Made by a program: the position numbers and the translations under genes
DNA from: Betaproteobacteria bacterium
Lineage (GTDB): Bacteria > Pseudomonadota > Gammaproteobacteria > Burkholderiales > SG8-41
NCBI GenBank assembly: GCA_021732605.1
Contig: JAKFUS010000014.1
Location: 23,644 to 87,643 of the forward strand
DNA length: 64,000 bases
Reading direction: 5' to 3'
Notes under the pieces: generated by a model
What the model saw: the letters and a program-made list of their open reading frames with translations, nothing else
Told to the model about the DNA's origin: nothing
Database searches by the model: none
Part shown: piece after piece, positions 44,702-57,797 of the stretch
How the letters are laid out: every line of letters starts with the position of its first letter
Numbering within the stretch: position 1 is the stretch's first letter

Positions 44702-46054
44702 TTAGCGCTCGCGCCCGGCTTCGTGAAACGCTTTGCTTACCGGGGAAAGCAGATATTGCATTACGGTGCGTGTACCGAGATGAATCTCCGCAGCAACCTG
44801 CATCCCCGGCGTCAGCGAGTACTTGACGCCCTGCGCCACCAGATCCTGGGCGTTCATCTGCACGATCATCTTGTAGGTCAGTGGCAGCGCCGTTTTATTG
44901 CGCCCGATCTCAACCGAAGTCGTGGCGCTGTTCTGATTTTCGCTGGCGTCCGCACTGATTTGTCGCACACGGCCCTCAACCATGCCGTACTTCTGAAACT
45001 GGAATGTCGAGAGCTTCAGCCTCACTGGTTGCCCTTGCCGGATAAAACCCACATCGTCGTTGCTCACCCAGACCTCGGCAACCAGCGGTTCGTCAATCGG
45101 CACCAGCGTCATCAGTATCGTTCCTGGCGCCGCGACAGTACCGACCGTGTGGGTAGCCAGATCCTTGACTATCCCTGCCTGCGGTGCGCGCAGTTCCATC
45201 AGCCCTTTGCGGTGATCATGCTTGCCCACCTCCTCCCCCAGTCGTTGGGCTTGCGAGGCAGTTTCAATCCGCTCATTTTGCAATTGTTGCCGATAATTCG
45301 ATTTAATCTGGGCCAGACGCTTCTCTGCCTGCACAATCGTGGCGCGCAAGCCTTCAACGTTCTCAGTCTGGGCTTTCAGGTCCTGTTCGCTTTCGATGAA
45401 CAGACGCATCCTTTCCTGCGCCAGCAGCTTTCCAGCAAAGCCCTCTCTTGCCAATTGCGCCCACCCATCCGCGGTATCTTTGTGCATCGGCACTGTTTTC
45501 TTCAGCTTCGCCTCGATTTCCAGCGCTGATTTCAGGTCCTTCTGAGCCTTGACCAGGTTAGCCTGTTCCGTATCTACCGTATCTTGATAAGCCTGCCGGC
45601 GCGCTCGCTGCTGCGCTTCGACCTGCGCCAGCAAGCCGGCGTCGTCCCCGGACAAATGGCTGATCAGGGAGCCTTTCATCTCTGCGTCGATGCGTCGCAG
45701 CTGCAAGTTTTTGAGTTTTCGTTCGTTGTCAACGATGCGGCGATCCGCATCAGTCAAGCTGGGGTCCATGCGCATCAGCACCTGGCCTGCTTTGACCTGC
45801 TCGCCTTCGCGCACCAGGATTTCCCTGACGATGCCTTGTTCCAGCGGCTGCACGATACGCAAATAAGACTGCGGTACCAATTTGCCGGCAGCCACGGCCA
45901 CAATGTCCAGTTTTCCGAATATCGCCCATATCATCAGGCACCCGAAAAATACCAGCAATACTTTCAACAGCCATCCGGAAAACGGGGATGGCGGGCTGTC
46001 CTGGATGCGCAGCAGGGGCGCGGCGAAGTCCTGTGGCGTAACGCCGTTTTTCAA
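44702..46054 (-). CDS. Type I secretion periplasmic adaptor, HlyD family
   Basis: This 450-aa membrane-fusion protein has an N-terminal cytoplasmic tail, one membrane helix (about 29-47) and a biotinyl-lipoyl half (QPLEQGIVREILVREGEQVKAGQVLMRMD). A long coiled-coil hairpin follows (about 95-285), then the second lipoyl half (ELRAPQAGIVKDLATHTVGTVAAPG) and a beta-barrel end (GMQVAAEIHLGTRTVMQYLLSPV). The start is probably a TTG with GGAGGG just upstream. It lies 13 nt after the RTX gene and should form the export channel for it. The partner ABC transporter and TolC are not in this window. Confidence 0.92.
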   Translation of the reverse strand: MKNGVTPQDFAAPLLRIQDSPPSPFSGWLLKVLLVFFGCLMIWAIFGKLDIVAVAAGKLVPQSYLRIVQPLEQGIVREILVREGEQVKAGQVLMRMDPSLTDADRRIVDNERKLKNLQLRRIDAEMKGSLISHLSGDDAGLLAQVEAQQRARRQAYQDTVDTEQANLVKAQKDLKSALEIEAKLKKTVPMHKDTADGWAQLAREGFAGKLLAQERMRLFIESEQDLKAQTENVEGLRATIVQAEKRLAQIKSNYRQQLQNERIETASQAQRLGEEVGKHDHRKGLMELRAPQAGIVKDLATHTVGTVAAPGTILMTLVPIDEPLVAEVWVSNDDVGFIRQGQPVRLKLSTFQFQKYGMVEGRVRQISADASENQNSATTSVEIGRNKTALPLTYKMIVQMNAQDLVAQGVKYSLTPGMQVAAEIHLGTRTVMQYLLSPVSKAFHEAGRER

Positions 46055-46067
46055 AATCCCTCCGTAC

Positions 46068-49000
46068 CTAGCTCAGGCGAACCAGGCCTTCCTGTAACCC
46101 GGAGAATGGACGCAGCGACTGAGCATCCGATCCGAATCCGCTGGCGCCAATCACGCCTTGCGCCGCCGACAGACTGATACCGGCCAGCCCATCGTTGCGT
46201 GCATACCAGTAGGCCAAATCGCCGCCCATTGCGGCATCGTCGTTCCCAGACAAGTGGTATTGCATCATGGCGTCACTCAGCGCCCAACTGGTCAGTCCGG
46301 GGTTGGCGGTCTGCGCTGCGTCAAAGCTGCTGACCAGTCCGAGGAAATCAAAATTCTGGACACGCTGATTAAACAGGGGATCAGCCGAATTTTCATCAAA
46401 CTCATCAGTCGCATCCAGGATCAGTTGCAGATTCAGCAATGTGCCTTGGCCGACGTACCAATCCTTGAAAATGATCTTGTCGTCAGCGCCTGTATTCAGC
46501 ACCAGATCATTACTGTCACGCGAAAGCGACAGATCCGAATACCTGAGGCCACCCCCCAAAGACAGAGTATTGTCCGCACCGGGGTCGGCATAAATGGTAT
46601 CAATGCCGCCGCCGGCGTTGTAAGCGATGACATTGTTTCCGGCCCCCGTCGTTAGCGTATCGTTGCCTGCGCCGCCGATGAACAGGTCATTGCCGGCGCC
46701 GCCAGTGGCGGCATCATTACCAGCGCCGCCGACAAAAATATTGTTGCCATCGAGATCAATCAGGATATCGTCGCCGCCCGCGCCTTCGAGCACCGTATTA
46801 CCGACCTGCCCCAGTAGTAGCGAAACCTGATCGTTGCCGCGCAGCAGCCCGGGCATGTCCACCACCTGCATGGCCGTGGTATTAATCGTGGCCAGATCCC
46901 ACGTTGTACCATTGGCAAACTCAATGCGCTCCACCTTGTTTGCGTTTGCCGTGAACCAGTTCAACACCTGAACGCTGTGCTGCTGATCCGCGGTATGCGC
47001 CACCAGATCGTTATTGAGTCGCCCCAGCGTGATGTCGGTCGATGTAATGCCCGCGCCGAACACGATGCGGTCGAGATTGCCGACTGTGGCATCGTCTTCC
47101 ACGATAACGTCGTGCCCGAAATTCAGGTCGAAACGGTAAGTATCGTTGCCCAGCCCACCGGCCAGTGCATCGTTGCCCGCCAATCCATTGAGAATGTTGG
47201 CGCCATTGTTGCCGGCGACGATGTTGTTCAGCGCATTGCCGGTGCCGTTGCGGCTGGCGCCGCCGGTCAGGGCCAGATTCTCGACGTTGTCACCGAGGGT
47301 GTACGTCAGCGCCGACTTGACGGTGTCCACGCCCTCGGCCGCGAGTTCGGTGATCGTATCGCCGGCATTATCAACCGTATAGACATCATCCCCGGCGCCG
47401 CCCGTCATCGCGTCAGCCCCGGCCTTGCCGTCCAGCGCATCGTTGCCGTCGAGACCGGTCAGCGTGTTGGCTGCGCTGTTGCCTATGAGCGTGTTGGCCA
47501 GTTCGTTGCCGGTCGCCGCAACAGCCGCCGTGCCGGTCAGCGTAAGGTTCTCCACGTTCGCCGTCAGCGTATAGGCCATGCCGGTTTTTACGGTGTCCAC
47601 TCCGCTGCCTGTCGCTTCGGAAACCGCATCACCGGTGTCGTCAACAATGTAAATGTCGTTGCCCAGGCCGCCGGCCATGACATCCGCGCCGAGTCCGCCA
47701 TCCAGCGTGTTGTTGCCGGTATTGCCGGTGATCACGTTGCTCAGCGCATTGCCGGTACCGTAAATATTACCGATGCCAGTCAACGTGAGGTTTTCGAGTT
47801 CCGCGCCCAGCGTCCGGGTGGTTGAACTGCGCACGGTGTCCGTACCTTCACCGACCAGCTCCGTGATCACATCGTTGGCATTATCGACAAGGTAAGTGTC
47901 ATCGCCCGTGCCGCCGATCAGCGTATCAGCGCCGCCTTTGCCGTCCAGCATGTCATCGCCCGCAAACCCCGTCAGCACGTTTACTGCGTTGTTGCCGGTG
48001 AGCACGTTGTCCAACGCGTTACCGGTGCCGTTGACCGCCGCCGTGCCGGTCAGCGTTAGATTCTCCACGTGGTTGCCCAGCGTCCACGTCAGCGCGGTTT
48101 GCACGGTGTCCATACCTTCGTTGAGCGCCTCGCTGGTGGTATCGCCGGAATTGTCGATGATGTAAGTGTCATCACCCGCGCCGCCAATCAACGTATCGGC
48201 TCCTGCCTTGCCGTCGAGAATGTCATTGCCGTCCAGACCTGTGAGCACATTGACCGCGGCGTTGCCGGTGAGCCGGTTGTCCCGATCGTTGCCCGTGCCA
48301 TCAAGCGCAGTGGCGCCCGAGAGCGTGAGATTCTCGACGTTTGCGGCCAGCGTGTAGGTCGCGCTGCTGGTCACGGCATCCACACCCTCATTTACCAGTT
48401 CGATGATCGCATCATCGCCTTGATCGACGATGTAGACATCATTGCCCGCGCCGCCGATCAAGGTATCTGCACCGACCTTGCCGTCGAGGGTGTCGTTGCC
48501 ATCAAGTCCGGTCAGCGTATTGAGTGCCGCATTGCCGGTGAGCCGGTTGTCCAGCATATTACCGACGCCGTTGATGGCGGCAATCCCGGTCAGAGTAAGG
48601 TTTTCCGCATGGAGGCCCAAGCTGTAACTCAGCGAAGCCTGGACGGTGTCCGTGCCTTCGCCGGCGAGTTCCACCGCTAGGTCAGCGCTGTCATCGACCA
48701 CATAAATGTCGTTGCCGACGCCGCCGATCAGGGTATCGGCACCCGCCTTGCCGTCGAGAATGTCGTTGCCATCCAGACCGGACAACACATTGGCCAGCGC
48801 ATTACCCGTCAAACGGTTAGCCACTGCATTACCAGTGCCTGACAGGGCTTCACCGGTGAGCGTGAGATTTTCAAAATGTTCGGCAAGCGTGAAATCAAAC
48901 GGGCTTTGCACAGTGTCCGTGCCTTCCCCCGTCAGCTCAACCATTAATTCATCAATTAAATCAATTACATACGTATCGTTACCGATGCCACCGATGAGTG

Positions 49001-52000
49001 TGTCCGCTCCCGCGCCGCCAATGAGCCTGTCATTACCCATGCCGCCAATCAACGTGTTCATCGCGGCGTTGCCGGTGATGATGTTGGCGAGTTCATTACC
49101 CGTGCCATCAATTGCGGCCTCGCTTGTAAGCGTCAGATTTTCCACATTGGCTGACAGCGTCGTAGTGATGGACGACTGCACCGTGTCGGTACCGGCGGCG
49201 GGCGCTTCGAACACGGCATCCAGCGCGTTGTCGATCACGTAGGTATCGTTGCCCAGACCGCCAATCAGGATGTCGGCGCCCGCTCCGCCGTCCAGACGAT
49301 TGGCACCCGTGTTGCCGGTGATGGTGTTCGCCAGAGTGTTGCCGGTGCCGTTGCGATTGAGGGTTCCGGTCAGTGTGAGGTCTTCAACCTCGGCGGACAG
49401 CGTGTAGGTGACGCTGCTCTGCACGACATCATGGCCCTGTGCCGGGTTTTCCAGCACGGCATCATTGACGTTATCCACAGTGTAACGATCATCGCCATCG
49501 CCGCCGATCATCTGGTCAGCACCGGCGAGACCGTCGATCACGTCATTACCGTAGCCGCCGGTGAGCGTATCCACCGCTGCCGTGCCGGTCAGAATCAATC
49601 CTGCAGCCGGATTCACCCTCAGCACAAATTGATCGTTCGCCGTGGCGCCGGAAGCATCAGTGGCCAGCACCTTCACGTCCAGCACGCCGACATTCGACGC
49701 CGAGGGTATACCGCTGAACGTGCCACTGAAAGTTCCCGTGGCCGCATCGAACGCCAGCCACGACGGCAACACCGTGCCGCCCGCCAGTTGCGCCGACAGC
49801 GTCACGCTGTCCCCGGCATCGACATCGATGAAGGTCTCGACCGGCACCACATAATTAAATCTCGTACCAGCGGTAATCGCCTGATCCAGCAAGGGATTGC
49901 TAAGCGCCGGCGCATCGTTTACGCCAGCCACCGTGACTGTAAAGGTATCGGACACCGACACACCATCACCGTCCGTTGCCGTGACACGAATGTTCAGCAC
50001 ACCCGTGTCGCCGTTGGTCGGCACACCGCTGAAGGTGTTCGTCGCATCGTCAAATGTCAGCCATTCCGGCAGCGCCGCGCCGTTGGCCAGTGTCGCCTTA
50101 TAGGTCAATTGATCGCCGGCATCCTCATCCGCGAACGCATTTTCCGGAACGATAAAGTTGAACGCCTGGTCTTCGACCGCAGTCTGATCGGCCAGCGCCG
50201 CAGCGAGCACCGGCGCGTCGTTGGTGTTCAACACCGTCAGATTGAAAGTATCCGACACCGATGCATTTCCACCATCCGTCGCCGTCACCCGCACGCTGAT
50301 CGCTCCGATATCAGCCTCCAGCGGCGTGCCGGAGAACGTGCGCGTCACGGCGTCAAACGACAGCCAGGACGGCAGCGCGCCGCCGCTGGCCAGTGTGGCG
50401 GTGTAAGTCAACACGTCGCCAGCATCCGGATCCTGAAATGTATTGGCCGGAATGACAAAATTCAATCCGGCATCTTCTGCAGTGGAGATTGCGCCGATGG
50501 GAGCGACAACGACCGGCGGGGAATTCGCTGTTCCCTCCAACTGATTCAGATAAGCCCGGTTCCATTTCGCACCGTTGGCGAATTCCACAAAATCAACCCC
50601 TGCACCAGTGGCTTCGTCCCAGAGGATGCGGACTGCATCCTGAGTGCTGTTCGCCTGCAGTACCACATATTGACCGTCCCTGAATCCGGTGATATCGGCT
50701 TCAAGGTAATCGCGCAGCACGATTCGATTGATTTCGCCGGCTTCCGTAGCATCGATGATCGTATCCGTGCCGTTTCCGGCGCTGAAGAAATAAGTGTCGC
50801 TCCCGGTGCCGCCGGCCAGCGAATCATTACCCGCGCCGCCCGTGAAACGGTCATGAATGTTCGTGCCGGTCAATGCGTCATCACCGGCAGTGCCGTCGAT
50901 GTCGAAACCCTGGTTCAGCACTTCTGCGAATGTCAATTCATCCGTCAGAGTCCAGGTCGCATCGTCTACAGGACCTTCAATAGCGTAGAACTGCAATGCG
51001 GCAAACAGGGTAGTTCCGTAAACATCGTCCGGATTGAAGCCCGCGAAAAGAATCTCATCGCCGGCGCTGCCATAACCCAGCCGCAGCGAACCCAGCCCGA
51101 GCCGGATCTGATCCGGCATGACACTGGTGTCGAACAGGATCAGGTCTTCAGCATCCGGATCGAGAATGGTGTCTGAACCGGCGCCTGCTGCGAAGAAAAA
51201 CTCGTCAATTCCCGCGCCACCGCTCAGCACATCATTACCGGTGCCGCCCTCGATAAAATCCCACCCGGCCAGCCCGCGAATGCGGTCATCGCCGGCGGTT
51301 CCTGTCAGACCACCTCCGAAAGGAGAAGCAAGCATCCCCTCTGCTTCAGCAATTTCAATCAAATCGCCGATATAACTGGAGGATCCCTGTCCGAACTGCA
51401 CTTCCTCAATGCCGTACCCAATCAGATCGGTCGCGGTCGGGAGTTCAATATCGATGGCTTTGTCATCGCCCCACACCAGGCGTAATACACGGCGCTGCTC
51501 GTCAGCCTCAATTACCGATCCGAAACCTACCAGTAATTCATCGACGCCGGCCTGAAAGTCCGCAAGCTCTACCGTATCTCTTTCTAGAACACCCGATTCA
51601 AAGAAAGGCCGCAGCGCTTCGTGATTGTCGGCGGTGAAGTCGGACAGGTCAGCGACCCCTGGAATTTGCTGGACGTCCGCCTGGTTGAAATGCAGACCGA
51701 GGTCCGCAAAGTCCCGCATTATGTCTTCGATGGAGTTGTACACCCATGTGTAATACCCGTCGCTGTTATAAGGCCCCCGGAAAAACCCGTCCGATATTCC
51801 GCGCGGTAAACCTGGCGCTGTTGGCAACAATGTATATAGCTGCGTTCCGCCGTCACCCAAATCAAGCTCGGCATAAGTCAGCCCGGAAAAAAGACTCTGG
51901 TAAGCATCAGAACTACGCCCACCAAACCGCGCCTCCAGTGCAAGCTGGAACTGGAGGCTGGTCTCACCGCCCAGCCGATACTTCCCGCCGTAGACCAGAT

Positions 52001-55000
52001 TTGACAGCGAATCTGCGAATCCCGCGCGCAACGTAAATTCACTCAAGGAAATGCCGTTCTGGTCTTGCACCTGATCCCAGCCCGCCTCATCGGATCGGAA
52101 ATGAAAGGTGGTCTCCCCCTCGCCACCACTCAGGAAGTCATCATCCGCACCACCGGCGATGAAGCGGGCATCAGACAGATTGTCGAAACCGTTGCCGCCG
52201 TAGGCATAGGCGCCGCCGTTGATGTTGTCGTTGCCGTCATTACCGAATACAAAGTCATGGTTACCTGCAGTGACAGCATCATTCCCGGCGCCGGCATCGA
52301 TCAGCGCGACAGTGTCACGGCTGTTTTGGGTCGCGCCGAAAATTGTATTATTACCGGCCCCTGCCGTGATTTTCTCGATCACCAGTTCGTCGAAGATCTG
52401 ATGCACACTCAGATTGAAATTTCCCAGATTGTCTTCACGCAGTGTCAGTGGTACCCAGCCTTCCACGCTCGACTCAACAATAGTATTGATCAGTGTTCCG
52501 GAGCTGGTCTGATAAGTGCGCTCATTGCCAAACGGCCCGCCGAAGCCGGCAAAAAACGAATACGAAGCCGATTCTGTAAATCCGCCTCCGCTGTTTTGCA
52601 CACGGATCACGGCGGCGTCTGATACCTGCTCGGCAATAAATGTATCGGTAAAGCGCTGAAATACAGCATTGCTAAACACTGGGAGTCCGATGACACGATT
52701 GCCTTGCCGATATCCGTACCCTTGTACGGTGGAATACTCCACGGGGTCGTTCACAAACGTAATGGTCTGGAGCACAGGTTCCGGCAGCGCTGGCACGTAT
52801 GTCATCCACACCGCCGTTGTTTGTGACCAGGTCGAACGCACATAAACCCGCGTCGGCAAATCAGAGTTCGGCTGCCCTTGCGCCCGCCACTCGCCCAGCA
52901 ACTGCTGCTGGTAATCCTGCATCGCATCGATTGCAGGCGCGTTGCCCGCAGTACTCTGCGCAACATAAAAATCCAGCAGCGGCTGGCTGCCATTAGTCAC
53001 ACTGCTGATCTGCCACGCCGCCGCCCCGCCATCGGTAAAGAATCCCTGCACCGTGGCGCTGCCGCCGCCGATGCCGCGCATCGTCACCCGCAGATCGTCA
53101 CCTTCGCGGGTGGTCTTGACGCTCTCCAGCGTGGCGCCTTCCAGTAACACCAGCGTATTGGTTTGCCCATCGACGGTATCGGTGATGCGGTCTTCCCCCA
53201 TGCCCCAGTACAATGCATAGGTGTCGCTGCCGGCGCCGCCTTCCATGATATCGTCGCCGGTGATGAGAGGCGTTCCTGCCATCCGGCGTTCCGGCACGGG
53301 TCCGCCATCCAGAACATCGTCCCCGTCATGTCCGCGCAGTACGTCATTGCCGGCTGTGCCATAGATTTCATCGGCGTCCGCCGTGCCATCGACCACGCCA
53401 ATCTCCAGCGCATCAAGCTCGGCCTTTTCGATGATTTGGCCATCGGCAAATACGATACGCTCGACGTCAGATCCGGATACGCTGTATTGGCCTTCAATGA
53501 GGATTTCGTCGCCGGCCCCGTAACGCACCGTCAGATTACCGTCGCCGGCGCGCAGCAGTGACACCTCATTGCGGGTAATGTCTCCGCCGAACACGATGCG
53601 ATCCATGCTAGTCGGGTCAGACAATCCCGGCACGAACAGCGAACCTTCAACCAGGTTATCGATGCCGTCGCCGCGGATGAAACGGTAGTCGTCACCGCCC
53701 ATGCCGCCGGTGAGTAAATCACTGCCTGCACCCCCGTCGAGCACGTCGTTGCCGTTGCCCGCATCCAAGCGGTCTGATCCGCCATCGCCGGTCAGCACAT
53801 CGTCGCCGTCGCGGCCCTCCAAGTCATCGCTTCCCGCAAACCCGCGAATGCGGTCCGTGACCGAAGTGCCGATCAGCGCTGTAAGGCCAGCATCGTCGAA
53901 CGCGGTGCCGTCGATATCGAAGCCCTGTGCCAGGATGTCGGCATAGTCCATGGATGAGCCGTCGGCGAAGCGAATCTCGCCGATGGCGGCCGTGAGCTCG
54001 GGATAATCGCTATTAAAGTTAATGAAATGAATCTGGTCATTACCGGCGAGTGGATCATCCGGATTGGATGGCCCCAGATCGATCATCAGGCTGCCTTTGC
54101 CGAATTCGACGTTGGTTTTGGTGATGCCATCACCGAACACCACGATGCTGGCTTCGGGGTCTTTGGCATCCCGCGCGTTATCGTCAATGAACTCGGTGCC
54201 GTCGCCGCGGTTGAAGACATAAGTGTCTTTGCCGGTGCCGCCGATCAGAATGTCAGCGTCTCCTGGGCCGCCTAACAGAATGTCGTTGCCGTCGCCGCCA
54301 TTGAGCGTGTCATTGCCTTCGCCGCCGATCAGCACATCATCGCCGCCATCGCCCTGCAAGCGGTCATCACCCGTGCCGCCATCCAGATAATCTGCGCCGT
54401 GCAGCGCCACATCGACACTGGTACCGTCCCCTACCAATACATCATTTCCGGTGCCGCCGATCACCACATCCGATCCTTCGTCGCCGAAGAGCACATCCGC
54501 GCCGCTGCCGCCGTCGATAAAATCATCGCCCTTGCCGGCAAAGGCCCAGTCGTCCCCCTTGCCGCCGTAGAGCACATCGCGGCCGCCGGCACCGTCGGCG
54601 ACCTCGTTCGTCCCGTTGAAATGGGCCCGATAGGTAAAACCGGATAATTGACTGCCGTTTACCTGGCGGGTGATCTGCCATCCGGCATCTGGTGCGGTGT
54701 GGTTACGGTCGCCGAACAGATTGTCGTCGCCCGCGCCTCCGACGAGGATGTCATCTCCGTCACCACCGAGCATCGCATCGTTGGCCTTGTCTCCGACGAT
54801 CCAGTCATTGCCCGCTTCGCCGGACAGAAAATCGCCGATGGCGTTGGTCGTCGCATCCGTTTCGCCGCTGCGGATCGCATCGGACAGCGCGATCTTGACG
54901 TTGCCGTAGAGTGCGTCGTCATCCGCGCCGCCGGCAATCATGTCTCCACCGGCCACCATCCCGGAAATCCCCAGCGCGATCGAGCCGTCAGCACCGCCTT

Positions 55001-57797
55001 CTACCTCGTCATTGCCCGCACCGGCTTTGACTTGATCGCGCCCCGCCTCCGCAAGAATGACATCCGCCCCGCCCCTGAACGCGTCGATGGCGTCGTTGCC
55101 GCTCCCGGCAATGATTTTGTCGTTGCCGGCGGTGTCGTAGAGTTGATCGGCGAGGTTGAGTTCATCCACTGTGGTGCGTTTGATGTTGCCGAAATCGTCA
55201 GCCTCGTTGTAGGCGTATTCGAGCGTGGCAGGCAAGGCGTAGAGTTCGGTGGTAATCGCGCCAACGATTACGGTGCGGTACAGCACATAGGGCGTGGTCA
55301 GGCGAGGGTTCAACCAGTTCGCAGGGATTGCCTCACTTAACGCAGCCTGCTCAAACGCCCGGAACAGATTCGGCGCGGTCGGAATAGCCTCCCCGAAAGC
55401 AATTGGTTCTCCATTGGGCATCTTGCGCTGCGTGCGCTGACCGGGGATATCGAGGAATTTCTTGTCGCCGAGGTTATCAGGTTGCACGGTTTGTGCTGCA
55501 GTGCGCGCTTCAATCAAACGTATGCCGAAATACCCGCCCTGCCCCGCCTTCGTAAAATCAAAATCCCTGATGGTGACGCTGCCATCAATGGCGGCGCCGA
55601 AATTCACTTTGAGCGCAGTACCCACCTGCTCCAGCACAAAGCGCCCGTCCGGCGTCTTCCATTTGCCGTCGGTGTCTTTGATCGCAACCCCCGCCAGTGC
55701 CGTGCTTTGCGCCTCGCCCTGGGCATCCTTGTATTCGTAGCGCAGGATACCTTTGCCATCGACATCGAGAATGTTGTCGTGCCCGTCGGGGCTGGTGCTG
55801 AATAACACCGTCTTACGGGCGGAGTTGTATTCGTAAATATCGAGACCAGTGCCGCCTTCGAGATAATCCGCGCCGCCCTTGCCGGTTACAAAATCGGTGC
55901 CGCTGTTACCGTAGAGACGGTCGGCACTTTTACTGCCACTTAGTGAGTCGGTCGTTTCCGAGCCAAACACCCGATAGGTGGTCATTCCCGTTTCCGTGCC
56001 CCGTCGAACCAGTATTTTAGTACCACGGTCGTCCCAGACGACGTCTTCCTGGTCGTATTGGATCGCGGCCGTATCGCCAAATGTGCTCGGGTTCTCTGAT
56101 TTTTTCGTCAGGTCATAGCGGGCGTTCTGGGTATTGTAATAATTCACCCGTTCCAGATAATCCGCGCGGTCCTTGATCCATTCCTTGGTCAGCGTGCCGC
56201 TGCGGTCGGTTGGATTGTAGACATCAAGCGCGCCATTGACGTTGTGGCTGTCATAAAGCGCATCGCGGATCAAGGCAAAGGGATTGCCTGCCTTCAGCGC
56301 ATAGCGGTAGGCAATGCCGCGAGCGTCATCGGGTTCGGCATTGGTCACGATTTCGGCTACGGGCTTGCCGGTGAGCAGCTCAATTGTGTAGTTGCCAGCG
56401 GAATCGGCAGCTTCACTGATTGCCTTCAAGGCTTCGTGGTAGATATTTCGAAACAATAAATTACCAAAGCCGCCCCCGGTGTCATCAAGCGGCAACTTGC
56501 CGTCTTCACGTCCACCGTTCTTACTGGCAACCAATGCTGCGATATCAACACCTAAAATTCCCGCAAGTGACTCTACGATCGTTTCGAGGGAATTACTTTC
56601 GGCTTGACCTTTCTGCCCCAAAAACCCGATCCCCCGCTCATTCGACCCCGCAGAGAGAATCTTATTCATGTCCTCCGGTGTCAGTTGCGGCATGAGCTTT
56701 TGCAGCGCGGTCATCACCGCCAGCGTATCGGCAATCAGCGTGATCGAGTGTGTCGTGCCGAAGTCACTTCTGAGTCCGCCGAGGATTCCATCGAAAGCGG
56801 TGGCCGGTCCCAATCCCTGCACATTGGGCTGATCCTCAATGAACAACTCGACCTTGTCCGACGAATGCACGCCGGCATTCGCCACCCACAGCGAATCATC
56901 GGTGTCAGCTTTCCCGAAAACCTGCACGATCTTGCCTCCGGCGAGGACCTGCGGGAAGCCGGAACTGGTAATACTGACACCAGTTGGCCGGCCCGAGGCT
57001 GCGTGCAGGGCTGCACGGATGCCGTTCGCTGCTGTGTAAAAATTGTCGGCGTTATAAATGCTTTCGCCACTCGCCCCCGATCGCAGCAAAGAATCGACCC
57101 CAGTCGCAGAAAGCGCCTGATAAGCCCTGCTCACCAGCGCGGTCATGTCGCCGCTGAAACCACCACGCCCCGGCGCATTGAATGTGTACGCCTGCAAGAA
57201 CCCGGGATCCATGTGATGCGCTTCGGCAAACACCGTCGCCAGGTGCCCGCCCAGGCTGTAGCCGGTGACCGCAAAATTCTTGATCACGCCCGTAGTCGAA
57301 TCGGTGATGAGCGGCTTCACGATGCGCTGGTAATACGCCTCCATGTCGGCGATCTGCGCATAGGCAAAGCCGTAGGTGCCGATTTCACCATTGGCGCCGT
57401 TCAGGCCATCGCGCCGCCAATCGCCGCCTTTGTCTTCGTTGGGGTATTCCGTGCTGCGGAATGACAGTACGAAGCGTTTGTCTAGCTGGTCCCAAAGGAG
57501 AGTTGCCGAAAAACCGGTCATTGTGTTGGGCAGGTGATCCTTTACGACGTAACGCAGGTTGAATTGATTCACCTGGACGTCAGTCATGCGAGTTTTGCCG
57601 TCCAAGGATGGCCGCAATGACGTTTGGGCGGGGTCCTGAATAACAGCGTAGTTGTTGCTGCCAAGTTGAAGCCGAATTTTCAGCTGGCTTACGATTTGCC
57701 AAATAGGCAATCCTTCCGCTGAGCTTCCATCGAGATATGACTCCGCCGCCAATTGAGCAAGCAAAAGGGCGCTGGTCTTTGGAGAATCTGAGTTCAT
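46068..57797 (-). CDS. Giant RTX protein with N-terminal lipase-type domain and Ig-like domains
   Basis: This is a 3909-aa type I secretion substrate. Residues about 80-330 form an alpha/beta-hydrolase of lipase class 3 type. The nucleophile Ser181 lies in [19 protein letters not shown] precedes it, and a probable Asp/His pair lies near 300-312 ([18 protein letters not shown]). A very long stretch of calcium-binding nonapeptides (GGxGxDxLx) follows, interrupted by spacer domains. Three cadherin/He_PIG-type Ig domains occupy about 2430-2735 ([18 protein letters not shown] repeated). Nine near-regular 80-90-aa RTX-type units come next (about 2735-3560). The C-terminal part ([15 protein letters not shown]...) is the likely secretion signal. 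It probably acts as a secreted or surface-attached lipase or adhesin. It overlaps the lipoprotein gene by 4 nt and precedes HlyD. Confidence 0.92.
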   Translation of the reverse strand: MNSDSPKTSALLLAQLAAESYLDGSSAEGLPIWQIVSQLKIRLQLGSNNYAVIQDPAQTSLRPSLDGKTRMTDVQVNQFNLRYVVKDHLPNTMTGFSATLLWDQLDKRFVLSFRSTEYPNEDKGGDWRRDGLNGANGEIGTYGFAYAQIADMEAYYQRIVKPLITDSTTGVIKNFAVTGYSLGGHLATVFAEAHHMDPGFLQAYTFNAPGRGGFSGDMTALVSRAYQALSATGVDSLLRSGASGESIYNADNFYTAANGIRAALHAASGRPTGVSITSSGFPQVLAGGKIVQVFGKADTDDSLWVANAGVHSSDKVELFIEDQPNVQGLGPATAFDGILGGLRSDFGTTHSITLIADTLAVMTALQKLMPQLTPEDMNKILSAGSNERGIGFLGQKGQAESNSLETIVESLAGILGVDIAALVASKNGGREDGKLPLDDTGGGFGNLLFRNIYHEALKAISEAADSAGNYTIELLTGKPVAEIVTNAEPDDARGIAYRYALKAGNPFALIRDALYDSHNVNGALDVYNPTDRSGTLTKEWIKDRADYLERVNYYNTQNARYDLTKKSENPSTFGDTAAIQYDQEDVVWDDRGTKILVRRGTETGMTTYRVFGSETTDSLSGSKSADRLYGNSGTDFVTGKGGADYLEGGTGLDIYEYNSARKTVLFSTSPDGHDNILDVDGKGILRYEYKDAQGEAQSTALAGVAIKDTDGKWKTPDGRFVLEQVGTALKVNFGAAIDGSVTIRDFDFTKAGQGGYFGIRLIEARTAAQTVQPDNLGDKKFLDIPGQRTQRKMPNGEPIAFGEAIPTAPNLFRAFEQAALSEAIPANWLNPRLTTPYVLYRTVIVGAITTELYALPATLEYAYNEADDFGNIKRTTVDELNLADQLYDTAGNDKIIAGSGNDAIDAFRGGADVILAEAGRDQVKAGAGNDEVEGGADGSIALGISGMVAGGDMIAGGADDDALYGNVKIALSDAIRSGETDATTNAIGDFLSGEAGNDWIVGDKANDAMLGGDGDDILVGGAGDDNLFGDRNHTAPDAGWQITRQVNGSQLSGFTYRAHFNGTNEVADGAGGRDVLYGGKGDDWAFAGKGDDFIDGGSGADVLFGDEGSDVVIGGTGNDVLVGDGTSVDVALHGADYLDGGTGDDRLQGDGGDDVLIGGEGNDTLNGGDGNDILLGGPGDADILIGGTGKDTYVFNRGDGTEFIDDNARDAKDPEASIVVFGDGITKTNVEFGKGSLMIDLGPSNPDDPLAGNDQIHFINFNSDYPELTAAIGEIRFADGSSMDYADILAQGFDIDGTAFDDAGLTALIGTSVTDRIRGFAGSDDLEGRDGDDVLTGDGGSDRLDAGNGNDVLDGGAGSDLLTGGMGGDDYRFIRGDGIDNLVEGSLFVPGLSDPTSMDRIVFGGDITRNEVSLLRAGDGNLTVRYGAGDEILIEGQYSVSGSDVERIVFADGQIIEKAELDALEIGVVDGTADADEIYGTAGNDVLRGHDGDDVLDGGPVPERRMAGTPLITGDDIMEGGAGSDTYALYWGMGEDRITDTVDGQTNTLVLLEGATLESVKTTREGDDLRVTMRGIGGGSATVQGFFTDGGAAAWQISSVTNGSQPLLDFYVAQSTAGNAPAIDAMQDYQQQLLGEWRAQGQPNSDLPTRVYVRSTWSQTTAVWMTYVPALPEPVLQTITFVNDPVEYSTVQGYGYRQGNRVIGLPVFSNAVFQRFTDTFIAEQVSDAAVIRVQNSGGGFTESASYSFFAGFGGPFGNERTYQTSSGTLINTIVESSVEGWVPLTLREDNLGNFNLSVHQIFDELVIEKITAGAGNNTIFGATQNSRDTVALIDAGAGNDAVTAGNHDFVFGNDGNDNINGGAYAYGGNGFDNLSDARFIAGGADDDFLSGGEGETTFHFRSDEAGWDQVQDQNGISLSEFTLRAGFADSLSNLVYGGKYRLGGETSLQFQLALEARFGGRSSDAYQSLFSGLTYAELDLGDGGTQLYTLLPTAPGLPRGISDGFFRGPYNSDGYYTWVYNSIEDIMRDFADLGLHFNQADVQQIPGVADLSDFTADNHEALRPFFESGVLERDTVELADFQAGVDELLVGFGSVIEADEQRRVLRLVWGDDKAIDIELPTATDLIGYGIEEVQFGQGSSSYIGDLIEIAEAEGMLASPFGGGLTGTAGDDRIRGLAGWDFIEGGTGNDVLSGGAGIDEFFFAAGAGSDTILDPDAEDLILFDTSVMPDQIRLGLGSLRLGYGSAGDEILFAGFNPDDVYGTTLFAALQFYAIEGPVDDATWTLTDELTFAEVLNQGFDIDGTAGDDALTGTNIHDRFTGGAGNDSLAGGTGSDTYFFSAGNGTDTIIDATEAGEINRIVLRDYLEADITGFRDGQYVVLQANSTQDAVRILWDEATGAGVDFVEFANGAKWNRAYLNQLEGTANSPPVVVAPIGAISTAEDAGLNFVIPANTFQDPDAGDVLTYTATLASGGALPSWLSFDAVTRTFSGTPLEADIGAISVRVTATDGGNASVSDTFNLTVLNTNDAPVLAAALADQTAVEDQAFNFIVPENAFADEDAGDQLTYKATLANGAALPEWLTFDDATNTFSGVPTNGDTGVLNIRVTATDGDGVSVSDTFTVTVAGVNDAPALSNPLLDQAITAGTRFNYVVPVETFIDVDAGDSVTLSAQLAGGTVLPSWLAFDAATGTFSGTFSGIPSASNVGVLDVKVLATDASGATANDQFVLRVNPAAGLILTGTAAVDTLTGGYGNDVIDGLAGADQMIGGDGDDRYTVDNVNDAVLENPAQGHDVVQSSVTYTLSAEVEDLTLTGTLNRNGTGNTLANTITGNTGANRLDGGAGADILIGGLGNDTYVIDNALDAVFEAPAAGTDTVQSSITTTLSANVENLTLTSEAAIDGTGNELANIITGNAAMNTLIGGMGNDRLIGGAGADTLIGGIGNDTYVIDLIDELMVELTGEGTDTVQSPFDFTLAEHFENLTLTGEALSGTGNAVANRLTGNALANVLSGLDGNDILDGKAGADTLIGGVGNDIYVVDDSADLAVELAGEGTDTVQASLSYSLGLHAENLTLTGIAAINGVGNMLDNRLTGNAALNTLTGLDGNDTLDGKVGADTLIGGAGNDVYIVDQGDDAIIELVNEGVDAVTSSATYTLAANVENLTLSGATALDGTGNDRDNRLTGNAAVNVLTGLDGNDILDGKAGADTLIGGAGDDTYIIDNSGDTTSEALNEGMDTVQTALTWTLGNHVENLTLTGTAAVNGTGNALDNVLTGNNAVNVLTGFAGDDMLDGKGGADTLIGGTGDDTYLVDNANDVITELVGEGTDTVRSSTTRTLGAELENLTLTGIGNIYGTGNALSNVITGNTGNNTLDGGLGADVMAGGLGNDIYIVDDTGDAVSEATGSGVDTVKTGMAYTLTANVENLTLTGTAAVAATGNELANTLIGNSAANTLTGLDGNDALDGKAGADAMTGGAGDDVYTVDNAGDTITELAAEGVDTVKSALTYTLGDNVENLALTGGASRNGTGNALNNIVAGNNGANILNGLAGNDALAGGLGNDTYRFDLNFGHDVIVEDDATVGNLDRIVFGAGITSTDITLGRLNNDLVAHTADQQHSVQVLNWFTANANKVERIEFANGTTWDLATINTTAMQVVDMPGLLRGNDQVSLLLGQVGNTVLEGAGGDDILIDLDGNNIFVGGAGNDAATGGAGNDLFIGGAGNDTLTTGAGNNVIAYNAGGGIDTIYADPGADNTLSLGGGLRYSDLSLSRDSNDLVLNTGADDKIIFKDWYVGQGTLLNLQLILDATDEFDENSADPLFNQRVQNFDFLGLVSSFDAAQTANPGLTSWALSDAMMQYHLSGNDDAAMGGDLAYWYARNDGLAGISLSAAQGVIGASGFGSDAQSLRPFSGLQEGLVRLS
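47110..49590. repeat. Nine tandem coding repeats of about 265 bp in the RTX gene
   Basis: Each unit (80-90 aa) reads [55 protein letters not shown] and [14 protein letters not shown]. The copies are diverged from each other at DNA level, so the array is old rather than a recent expansion. The antisense strand stays open across the array because of its regular composition. Confidence 0.85.

Noticed and set aside
47110-49590. Regular repeated DNA that could suggest a CRISPR or satellite array
   Set aside because: The units are about 265 bp, fully coding and diverged, and contain RTX motifs. There are no short identical repeats with unique spacers.
49431-51176. Long plus-strand open frame opposite the RTX gene (581 codons), plus similar ones at 46977-47825 and 54648-55340
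   Set aside because: They are antisense shadows produced by the regular GC-rich codons of the RTX repeats. They have no ribosome-binding site and no recognisable protein.
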